Assembly (NCBI RefSeq): GCF_018139145.2 | Contig: NC_059477.1 | Location: 30,173,502 to 30,237,501, forward strand | DNA: 64,000 bases | Source of the DNA: Gymnogyps californianus | Lineage: Eukaryota; Chordata; Aves; Accipitriformes; Cathartidae | Reading direction: 5' to 3' | Shown here: positions 54,166 through 64,000 of the stretch, one piece after another | How the letters are laid out: every line of letters begins with the position of its first letter | How positions within the stretch are numbered: the stretch's first letter is position 1 | Program-made: the position numbers and the translations under genes | Notes under the pieces: model-generated | What the model saw: the letters and a program-made list of their open reading frames with translations, nothing else | Told to the model about the DNA's origin: nothing | The model's database searches: none

Positions 54166-57100
54166 CAGTTTAGCTCTTGGAATAACTTATATTTCATTAT
54201 TATGTGTTTATGTAATTAGTGCAATTATATCAAATTATATAATTGGTACAATTACTTGGACTCATGTAACCACTGCATATAGCATTCCATGCTGTAAAAT
54301 CTTTTACTCTGGAAAAAAAAAAAGTCAATATTACATGGGAATCTTAATTTGTTTTTAAATTCCAGTATCAAATTTAGGGCCTGACCACATGCAAGGAACT
54401 TCTGGTTCACATGAGTGGAACCTCTCCGAGCAGGCAGCTTGCAGCCTTCATCACAGATATTGGTTTTTTAATCTGATTTGGCCAATTCTATTCAACAGAG
54501 GCCCTCCTTGAATGTGTGCAGCTCTAACCAGTCTTCCTTGTACAAAGCAGAGATGTCTTTTTACATACATGCCGTATAACCTGAGAGATCTCTGAAGCCA
54601 CCAGAGACCTGAGATATGCATATAGCTTCCTTATACTTGATCAGATTTACCATCTTTGTGATCTGCCGTGGAGAATTTTAAGCTGATATTTTTATTAAAT
54701 TCATAGGCTCCCTCTTTTTGATCCTTGAAACTGTTTTTTTCCCCCATTATAGTTTGCTTTCAGGGTACATTGTTGTGAAAGCTTGGAACTAGAGGGGTCA
54801 GCGTAGGAGTCTGTTGCGGACAAAGTCAAAGTAAGCATATCCAGCAAAACAGAAAAAAGGGCAAGAAGAAAACCTGAGAGGTGTATTGATTTCCCTAGGT
54901 CAGACATCACCATCAAGGAAGACCCAGGATGACAGCTGTGCTTGCTGGCCATCTGATGGACCTCTCCTAACGAAAGGATCAGCCCTCCCTGGTGCTGAGG
55001 GTTTCAAGCTCTCGCCTGGCGCAAACGCAGTCACTGAATCCGGCTGCAAAGTGCATAGACCCCAGGTGAGGCGCATCTCTACCTAATGACAGCTCTGCAG
55101 AGCCCGCCTGCTGCCTGCTCCTTCTTACTTTGGACCTGCTTTTGCAGAGGGTCCACCTCCCGGTGTGTCCTCCTGCAGACCGGCCTTCGAAATCAGGCTG
55201 GGAGAGGCAGCTGTAGTCTACTACAGCACAGCCATTTTAGGGCTGCAGCTAGTGCTGCCTTGCTGCCTTCCTCCAGCTGGTAAGTGTGCTCAGTGCCTGT
55301 TATTTTTATCTTGAGCTTTTGCTTTGTTTTTGAGGATAATTGCACATTATTGCTGCAATATGTTATAATAAGTGCTATGAAGATGACTATTGTATCCAAG
55401 GGGAAAGAAGATGTGGCTAGGGAGCGAACTTAAACCTATGTGTCAGCAAAACAAACACGCTGTGTTTGGGCTGTGTCAGTCAAGTGGTACCAAAGTGGCA
55501 TTTAGGTTTTGCCCAAGCAGAGGCTGCAGGGCTGATCTCGTCCCTCTTTGCTTCGCTGGATGGAGCGGCTTGTGCCTGTTCCCGCAGAAGAGTTTGTCAC
55601 AAGCTGTGGAAGAGCTGCAGTGGGCTGCGCTTTCCTGCGGCTGGAGCTTAGCTCCTTGCTTGGGTGATGGGGGAGCCGGTCCTGGGCAGCGCAGCAGGAG
55701 CGAGGTAGGAGAGGTGGATGCTGAAGTGACATCCATTTGAGGATAAAGGGTTATAAATGCTACCAGATCTGGCTCTTGTGAGCTGGAGCAGACCGGGCTC
55801 TGGGACTTTTGGACCCCCCTGTCCCATCTCCGATTCACGATGTTCTCTGTAATCAGGTTTGGTCTCTTATGGCTTGGTTTTGGGTCAGGTTTTGGAACTG
55901 ACCCACAGCTGTGGGACTCCAAGCTTAAAAAAATAATTCAGGACCTTGTAAATTAAGGCCTTGGGCTCTTGTGAAAGGAAACAAACAACTCTTATCTGTC
56001 TTAATGAGAGTCGTATATGTGTATTTTGTATCCAATTGTATGAATTATCTTTAGCAGTGATACTTTGTAAGACCATGTAATTTATCAGGTGGTTATCGGT
56101 GACTCATAAGTATTTATTTATGTCTTACATGCATTGTGTATGTTTGGCTTGATCGGGGTGGCATGTTTGCATGGGTGAGCATGCATTTTACGTGTAAACA
56201 CACACAGACAAGAAATGCAAGGCTTTCTCTAAGCAAATCAACTTCTGCCATGTTAATACCTCTGTAATAAAATGTATTTTGGGGGATCCTGATGATAGAT
56301 TGGAGGTAATGCAGTGTAGCTACCCACTGTTTTGAGTAGATTTCTTGACTTTTGCATACCTCATCCTAAGTATGTTGTCTTGCATTAAGTATGCGGTATG
56401 TAGGTGCCCTTGTGATGGCTGAAGAGAAGGCAGCCTTTTCTCAGGTGTGGCTGTGCTCCAGCCAGCTCCACATCCAAGAGAGTGCAGCAAACCACTTCTG
56501 CTTAACCTGTGTTTTGAAATTGTTCAGAAGCCGGTTTGGTCTTTAGCACAGTTTGGAGCAACCTTAAGGCTGCCTTTAGGATAGCTGCCAGGGGTCCCCA
56601 GCGCTGCTGTAAAAGCTGAGAAAGAGCCAGAATATCGTAGTGCCACGGTCACGTGTCCTGCACTGGGCCACACTTCCTATACTGGGAGCTGCTGGGCAGC
56701 ACTTGGGCAGAGTGGAGCCCATCTAAATCTCTGTGCCAAGTGTTTCTTGTTAACTATGTGATAGGCATAGAGACTTAGGATTTAAGCTGGCTCTGTTTAT
56801 ATTAGCTGCACACCACAGTGGTCGAATCACTACGTTAACAGTACGTGACAGTGAATCAAGCCCTATGTTTCATTTTATGGATGGGTTCCCCTCACTTTGT
56901 TCTCGTGTCTCCCCCCCTCCTCCTCGACAATTGTAGACATGTGAATCTTGGAGAACATTGCTTCCAGACCATATCCCCTTGAACTGAGTTACTGCATCAA
57001 GCAGGGAAAATAAAGCTATGTTTAAGTTTTGCCCCAAATGAAAGCTTTTTCTACTCTGTATGCCACAAATATACTTTTAATTATGGGAAGCACATGCTGT

Positions 57101-58734
57101 AAGTGCACCCCAGGATTTGACTCCATGCTTTGTCTGTCGAGCTTGTGAATGTGCCAGCTCTTACAGTAATCTTTTTCTTCAGCATCACCAGTTGCAGGCC
57201 ACAGTTACCAGATAGAACAACAAAAGGAATGGCAAACTAGTCCATGTGCTGATGGCCACCAGTTTTCTGTCTTTGGCAGACTTTCTTGTGATGATGTTGA
57301 ACGTTAAAACAATTCGGATGTGCTCTGTGACTTACTGGGCTTAAAAATCTGTTGGTGTTAATGTAGGGCCAGATTCAGTTATTCACACCTGTGGGAAGCG
57401 GATTCAAAATCCTACCAAATCGGAATTCCCCAGTCAATTACAGTCATAAAGAGGCTGCAAGACTGCACAGAACAAAGCCCATAGTACTTTTGGTGCAATA
57501 TCAGAGCCTAGCTGAAGATGCTGCAACTCCATGAGCTTCTGCTCAGTTGCACCCATTTGCACCAGGTGTGAATTTATCCTGTTGGCTTGTAGACAAAACC
57601 CTTGCTTTAGATCAGTCAGCAGTTGGGCTCCCAGTATTGTGCTCTGTGTATCTCCGTAGCTGATGATAGCAGCTATTGTTCTTTTCTGCAACATGTCCAC
57701 GGCATCAGGCATTATGACTCATGTCATAATACCATTGTGAGCTGTTTGTTTAATAATACAGCATCCGTATCGTGTCACTCTAGCAATGTTCTTAATTCTT
57801 TCTATTATAAACTTCTGTTTTGAAGTGTTTATACTTGTAATTTAGCTTTTCAAATTCTTACTGGATGTAAGCTGGCGTAAGAGGAAAATGTTCTTAAACA
57901 CATCTGAAAGAATCTGACAAATAATTTATTGTCCATGCCTGATCAGAAAAGTGAGAAGACATGTGTTTGTTTAAGGCTTTTTTTGGTTAGCAATAAATGA
58001 TAATACAGGCTTCATCAACACCTAGAAAGGAAAGTGCTGGTGCTACTTTTTTTTTTTTTTTCCCACTCTTGTAGGACTAGTTGGATTCAAATGTTAATGG
58101 TATCATTTAATTTGACAAAGCAGGATGCTGAAAAAAAAGGTAACTTGCCTTTTTCCTGTCAACCAATTTAGTAATTTGTTAGGGTGGTTGTTCTTTTAGG
58201 CAGGGGTGTATCTACCCCTATCTAGAGATCGTTGAAGCCATTTGTTCTTCCCTGGCACCGTGCAGAAAATGAAGAACCTCCTTGCGTCTTCCTTTCTGTC
58301 CACTTGCAGAAGAGAGGAGCAGGATCCAGCAAATATTTGGGCAGCAGATCTTCTGTCGAAGCTGTTGGAGTGGGAACCCTTAGCCTATAAACCATTTGGG
58401 GTCAGGGAACATCTGAAAAGTTCTTTGTTGCTGCTGTTCTGTTGTTGTTTTGGTCTCGTCCCCCCCGCCCCCCCGTCTGATCAGCTTAGCTTCTGGCAAT
58501 GTTGTTACACAATGACAATCCAGAGGTGTCTTTCTGGAAAACAGAAGAGTTCTGGAACATAAATGTAGCTCTCTTCTATTCTGCTGGGATGTCTACAGTG
58601 ACCCTTTATTGGGGCCCTGAGTAAATCTTGCCATAATTGATAGAAACAGCTTTAAAAGAAAAGCAAAACAGATCATGAAGGAAAGAAAGAGCTGATAAAG
58701 CTTCTAGCATCAAGAGTGTGCATGTTGAAACACT
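54166..58734. other. Downstream flank, no gene
   Basis: No gene recognised. Frames near 55390-55920 are open on both strands but match nothing known to me. A piece beginning agggccagattcag at 57365 and another at 57555-57580 (caccaggtgtgaatttatcc) look like split arms of the same kind of old palindromic repeat. A T-run occurs near 58047-58061. Confidence 0.55.
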
Positions 58735-58799
58735 CTCTAATTATATATTTATCCAATCCAGTTAATACTACAGAGCTTGCAAAAAAAGCCCCATAATTA

Positions 58800-58980
58800 G
58801 GGGTTATGAAAATGTCTACATAGCAATAATATGGCACCTAAATATAGCATCTTTCCTCCTGAAGCACTTTACATCAGTTGAGAACCATGGACTCAATTCA
58901 CAGCTGGCATTCACAGGTGCAACCTTATTGATTTTGATGGAATAGTGCCATTTTTACCAGGGATGAATTTTGTCATAAAT
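58800..58980 (+). mobile_element. Ancient repeat pair (SINE-like piece plus hairpin copy)
   Basis: First, aaatatagcatctttcctcctgaagcactttaca resembles an old amniote repeat with a core like CCTTTCATC...AAAGCACTTTACA. Immediately after, actcaattcacagctggcat ... ttgattttgatggaat ... ttaccagggatgaattttgtc shows both arms and the centre of an old palindromic repeat. Best preserved hairpin copy in the window. Confidence 0.45.
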
Positions 58981-59769
58981 GGAAGTTTTATCTATCCTAC
59001 GGGCTTGTAGGGCTGCCCATCGCAATAGTATCTGCATATCTTTTACATCAAATTAGCTGGCAATAGCAAAACCTTTAGCAGACTTCACGGAGTCTCTGCC
59101 ACATCTGCCTTCTCATGCTGCAGAAATCTTTACTCAGGCTAAACTTGTACTGTGTTTTTTGGGGACAGGGAGAGAAGAACAACTGATGGTAAAAAAGGTG
59201 TACGATTCTCTTTAGATGGGCAAAGATGGCTGTGGCCATGGGTTTTGTTTAACGTTTCTGCTGGAAGCTGATTTCACAATTGTAGTTTCTGGATTGCGAG
59301 TGTCAGGACTTTGGGACTTGTGTTGCTCAGAGCACACCTGGAAGCTCAGACACGTGTTCCTGAATGTAGCAGGACCCGAATTATGTACTGGTCATGGTAT
59401 CCATCATTGATGGGGTGAAAGAGTAGCGCTGCGCATAATTTTATAACTGAATTTAAGACTACTTCATACAGTTTAAAAAATTGTAAGTGAACTTTGTCCA
59501 AACTGGAATTTGGCCAAGTCACCAGGGCTAAGGCTCAATATTGGAAAGTACTGCTAGACTCCCCAGTGTCGGAATAAGCCCTGGAGATTTTGGTCTACTT
59601 CTCTGTTGCTTTGTCCTTAGTTTTATAGCAAATCTGCAAACCTTTTAGCTACTTTGTACTGCCTCTAACATGGGAAACAGTGTTTCTTGAGTGTGAAGTG
59701 AAAGGGTTGTACTGCGAGCTCAGAAGGAAAAGAAAAAGAGATGGTTTATGCTTCAGCCGTATTTGCCAC

Positions 59770-60365
59770 TACCTTGAATAGCACAAGCAGTTCTGGACTG
59801 CTCATCTCAAACACAGCAGAACCTGGAACAGTTCAGAGAAAGATAAAAATGCTGAGCTGAACGGCTTCCATGTGAGGAACTATCAATTAGGCTGAAACTC
59901 CTCAGCCTGAAGAAGAGGAGATACTGGTGGGGTAGGAGTGAATTCTGCAAGGCAGCAGCAGTCAGAAGGTGGGTAGGGATTGTTTGTTCTGCGGTAGTAC
60001 ATCAATTAAGGTCATTAAATGAACTAGAAGCAGCCAGGCTCACAGCAAACAAAAGGAGATGTTCTCCATGCAACTGGTAGGGGACACAAGGAATTCACTG
60101 TCAAAGGTGGCTGTGGAGGCTAAAAGCTTATTAGGGTTCAAAGGATGACGGGACAAGTTTGTGTAAAGAAATGCATGGAGGATTACTAGGTAGCTAGAAA
60201 CCACATCTGGCTTAGGAAATACCTTGATCTGAAAATAGCTGGAGGCTAGCAGAAATGTGAGGGAAATAGCATAAGTGGTTGCCTTGTTTCTATGATTTTC
60301 TGGCTGCCTGACCGCTACAGAAGACGATGCTGGGCTAGATGGACCAGTATGGCCATTCTTCTGCT
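59770..60365 (+). mobile_element. Old CR1 LINE, 3' portion
   Basis: Ordered CR1 landmarks are visible: cagttctggactgctc near 59788, aacggcttccatgtgaggaa near 59860, cagcctgaagaagaggagat near 59905, ggtggctgtggaggctaaaa near 60105, and the 3' tail gatgctgggctagatggacc then agtatggccattctt (60325-60361). The reading frames are broken throughout. The tail (TGGGCTAGATGGACC...) is that of older CR1 groups shared with turtles and crocodiles, so this insertion is probably ancient. Confidence 0.8.
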
Positions 60366-63300
60366 TGTACTCGATGTTGCAACTCTGCTATGCAGGTTGT
60401 TGCAGCAGGCGCATGCAGGTGGTTGTTCCAGAGGTGTTGTGTGCTCCAGTTCTCCTCCGGTCTCAACTGGGGAACTTGGTCTCATGTTGCCTGTGAAGGT
60501 CCGGGTTCAGATCCTCTGTGAAATGCATCTGGATGACGTTTTGTGCTGGAATACCAGCTTAGTATGAATGGAAAGGAGAGACTGTGGAATACTGAAAATC
60601 AGACCCGTTTCCTGTAATAACTGATTTTCCTTCGAGGCCTCTTCTCCAAAGCTTTACAAGACAGACCCTGCATAGCTCTGAAAGGATCGAGGAGCTGTAA
60701 AGTCTTATTGTGAAAGAGAATAAATTATATTGAGCAACTCCTACACACACACATACAGGAGAAAAAATTTCACCTCCTCCCATAATATCAGATTGTTGAT
60801 ATTCCCTGCATAGAACTGTAGGGAATAAACAAATGCATTCATTAACATTTACTCAGTAAGGTGAACTGAGGACAAAATATCAGTCCAGATATCCAGGCTT
60901 ATCTCTGAATTTCCTGGATTTTATGTGTTTAAGTCTGACTCTGAACAGGTCTTAAGGGCATTTTCTTGGTGGATTAGAAGGGTCTGTGTTTGGACAGTCC
61001 CATCTATAGTACCTATGGGATTGTACAAAGCCCTAGTTTTACTATTTGTATCTGTTTTAAAACCCTGCTATTCATTTGTCTGAGTCAAACAGCTTTCAAA
61101 CTGGAATTAGAGTTGGGCACATAGCATGAGGAGAGTACACATCTGGAAAGAGCTCGAAAGACTCAACCAGCATTTCACAGGCAATGTTGGAAAACAAACA
61201 AAAACCCCTCTGAAAATGTGGTCTGCAGATGGGTCTTTATACTCTCTTCCCCACTATTTTAATGGGGAAAATTCGTCTTTAACAGAAAGGCATTCAGCAA
61301 AATAACAGCAGGAAAATGACTCAATGGGAGTCATTTTCCAGGATATCTTTCTGTCTGGGTCAGAGCACAACTTCTTCTGTGCCAAGAGACTCTATTCTTC
61401 ATGGGGCGGCTGCGGTGTCGGAAATGCCATCACCTTCATTGGTGTCTTCTGCTGAAACAGCACTGGATGAAGCTGTAAATTTACTAGGGGTATTTCTCCA
61501 GTAGCAATTGCAGATACGGGGCTCTGCCATGGGCTTGCCCAATTTGCCACAGAAAGCGTCGCGTGGCTCGGGCGGCCAATCCCAGCTCCAAAGATGGTGT
61601 GCTTGTTGCAAGCTCGTGCCAAGCCATCTGTAAGATTTGTCAGATAAATGTGACTAGCGAAGTGGCACTCGTGAGCAGATGAAGGGAAATTCCCTAGGGG
61701 ATTCTTTATTCGCTTGTCATTAGCAGGAGAGGCAGTGGGAAAATTCATTGTTTAGCTGTTCAAAACACTGGCGAACATTTGATACCGAATAATCTTTAAG
61801 TGGGGGGAATGTTGAACATGTCTTGAGCAGCCCAGGCTCTGTGCTGGAGGCAGAGTATCATGTTCTGAATGTCAGGCTTACCTTGGTGAAGAAGGATAAG
61901 GATAACTGAGTTCCTCAGTTTTGTATTTCACCTCAAAACCACCTCCCCTCCCTGGGGTAGCCTTATTCGAAGTGAGCTGAGGCATGGAGCAGCCTGGAGG
62001 TGCATTGCAGCTGTTTACCTGTGTGTATCCCTGATCTTAAATGGAAAATAAAATCCGCCCTTGCTGTGAGGAAGTACTGCCCACTCGCTAAATGAAACCT
62101 CCTTGCGGGCTTTTGGGTGGCAGTTTTGCAGTGAGGACTAAATCTTACTTGCTCTAGTGATGGGGCTGACTTAGATGTGATGACTCGTGGAGCAAACTTA
62201 CTGAGCTCTGCCACTGATTTTTTGGTGAGCTAAAGTGGGCCCACAGTCCATGCTGATGAGAAACAGGTCACCAGTCTCACATGTCTTCCATAGAACTCAT
62301 TTGGTGCAACTCACTTTGCTGCATCAAAGAGAGTTTTTAGTCTTGGAAGTGAATAATCTAAGCTCCCATGACTGTCTCCCCCAGGCAAGACGCTTTAGGC
62401 AAAGCCCTTGTTTTTTTTTTTATTTTTGTGGTGGGACAGGGAGGTTTTATGGCATCTTGGTTTATGTGCTGACAAAGGCATGTGTGGCACAGAGTATCCT
62501 GCTCCTATTGCTATCAGCCCTATTACCCATTCAAATTCCACTTATACTTAGGTTTAAACTGGAGCTTGGAAATAATGGAAGCATCATCCTCTTGAAAGCT
62601 ACAACATTCTAGTTGCACTGGTTGGGGTCTTTTCCTCCCAGGGAGGACTGGGTGAGGGGACTAAGCTGGTGACTGGGGAATAGAAGAGAGGGGCTTGCAG
62701 TACTCCCAGTTCCCCAAACTCCACTGTGGGCTGGAGAGTGGTACACGTCTTGTCTCCAGGGAGGTTGAAGCGGGTGAAGGGAACATAGGGAGAGAGGTTT
62801 TTTCATACTGAATCCCATAAAACCATTCACCCAAAAGGCTTGCTGGTGTAGGGTACTGTGAAAGATTCAGATATTATCTCCCACCACTTCTTTGCATAAG
62901 TCAAGGTGAAAACCAAACCAACTAATCCAGAAAACCATTGTCCCATAGATAGGGCCCCAAATCCACATTCAGCAGCTTCAGTATATGGGCAAAATTTCAA
63001 AAGCTGAACCCCTCTGCAGTTCCACTAAACTTGAGGGAGACATGAAGCAGCATCTGACTTCAAATGGTAGTATGTGAAACGTAAGACTTTATCAGTGAAT
63101 AGGTTGTTGCCAGATGCAGCAGGTTTTGTCAGTGAAAAGGTATTTGTGAATTTGAGTTGAATGCACTGGATAGCTAGAAAAATGAGGATATTCCAACAAC
63201 AGCTCCAGACCTTGCTTCAGCTTTTGTGTAAACAGATGAACTTGTGTTGACTCCAATGCAATGTTGCTTGCTCGCATGAGATCGGTCTTTTTTTATACAG

Positions 63301-63404
63301 GAAAAAGTCACATCACAAGAGACCTTTGATGTTTTAATGTGTCCTGGCATATCAATGGATACATCCAGTGGAGAACAACAATCTGGGACACTTGGTCTGC
63401 GTTT
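60366..63404. other. Downstream flank, no gene
   Basis: No gene recognised. A CpG-rich patch at about 61400-61620 includes gcgtcgcgtggctcgggcgg next to a CCAAT motif (ggccaatc), and a 118-codon minus-strand frame overlaps it (61392-61748), but no protein family is recognised. Confidence 0.55.
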
Positions 63405-63417
63405 GTGCTTTGCTGGA

Positions 63418-63555
63418 GATTTGCTATGTAACCTCGAGCAAATCTATTAATCTCCCAGTACCTCAATTCCCCAAATGCAAAATGGAGATAATAAAACATA
63501 ACTCCCTTAGCAGCGTAAACACATTAAAAAATGCACTTAAAAGCAGTTGGGTACT
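63418..63555 (+). mobile_element. MIR-like SINE
   Basis: The order tttgctatgtaacctcgagc, aaatctattaatctcccagtacctcaattcccc, then aatgcaaaatggagataataaaac follows the core of a MIR SINE (TGTGTGACCTTGGGCAAG ... CCTCAGTTTCC ... TGTAAAATGGGGATAATA). It is diverged, as expected for an element active before the amniote radiation. Confidence 0.7.
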
Positions 63556-64000
63556 AGATTAATGGAGACCTATATCTTGTGGGGAAGATTTGTTGTATTA
63601 TAAATAATAAGTCTTCACAATTATTCCATTTAGTCTGCCTTGAAGCCTTCAAAGACATAACACGCAAATGTTTACTGGCAGCATGTTTCCCCCCTTTTAT
63701 TGGCCAACAACATGTTTAGACCAGACTTTGCTGTGGCAAAGTATTTCAGCGCATTGCACATGGCAAATGGCTCTCTTACTGTAAAAGTAGACTTTTTTTT
63801 TTTTCCAGAGAATAGCCCAAATAATGCTGTACTCGGCAAAAGCCTGTGTGCCTGGAATAGCTGTCTCTGAGCAGATTTTCCTTGCAAAATGTTCACTATG
63901 CTTCTGCCTAGAGCTTTCGACTGAAACGGAGAATGAGGGAGATCTGGTGGGTACCAAGGACAAACTTTTTAAGGGCGAGTTAACTTTGCAGACCACCTGA
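63556..64000. other. Window end, no gene
   Basis: AT-rich sequence with a T11 run near 63792; nothing recognised. GLI2 is expected further downstream from known synteny. Confidence 0.5.

Overview
This window is vertebrate chromosomal DNA, most likely from a bird. The introns are compact and the sequence is CpG-poor outside promoter islands. It contains CR1 retrotransposon pieces, an avian-type solo LTR and degraded repeats of the kind shared by birds, crocodilians and turtles. No bacterial operons, CRISPR arrays or tRNA/rRNA genes were seen. The species cannot be fixed from the sequence. The LTR type hints at a non-galliform bird, which is inference.

Two protein-coding genes can be supported, both on the + strand. 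(1) RALB, a Ras-family GTPase: the window opens inside its long first intron. Four coding exons at 16585-16698, 17854-18062, 20872-21049 and 23226-23345 join in phase to a complete 206-residue protein. The non-coding first exon and the promoter must lie upstream of base 1. (2) INHBB, the inhibin/activin beta-B subunit: two coding exons (45122-45524 and 48177-48952) give a 392-residue TGF-beta-family preproprotein with a furin site and a 115-residue mature domain. The gene starts in a strong CpG island (about 42180-45600) that holds a 42-base G run and TATA-like boxes. It ends in a 2-kb 3' UTR with two clustered polyadenylation signals. The order RALB then INHBB, same strand, matches the arrangement I know from human 2q14, where GLI2 follows.

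Layout: 1-16541, RALB intron 1 with CR1 pieces and an LTR flanked by a 4-bp direct repeat; 16542 to about 25160, RALB exons and 3' UTR; about 25200-42100, an intergenic stretch with one exon-like open segment (30503-30700) and a CpG-rich patch with a short open frame (38690-39080); about 42180-50990, the INHBB island, promoter, gene and 3' UTR; 51000-64000, a gene-free downstream flank with several very old repeats (MITE-like hairpin pieces, an old CR1, a MIR-like SINE).

The two genes are not a functional unit. RALB works at membranes in exocyst and vesicle signalling, while INHBB is a secreted ligand subunit. The most interesting leads are three AGCACTT 7-mers (miR-302/430-type seed matches) in the INHBB 3' UTR, the TATA-bearing and uORF-bearing INHBB leader, the extreme G tract, and the unexplained exon-like segment between the genes.
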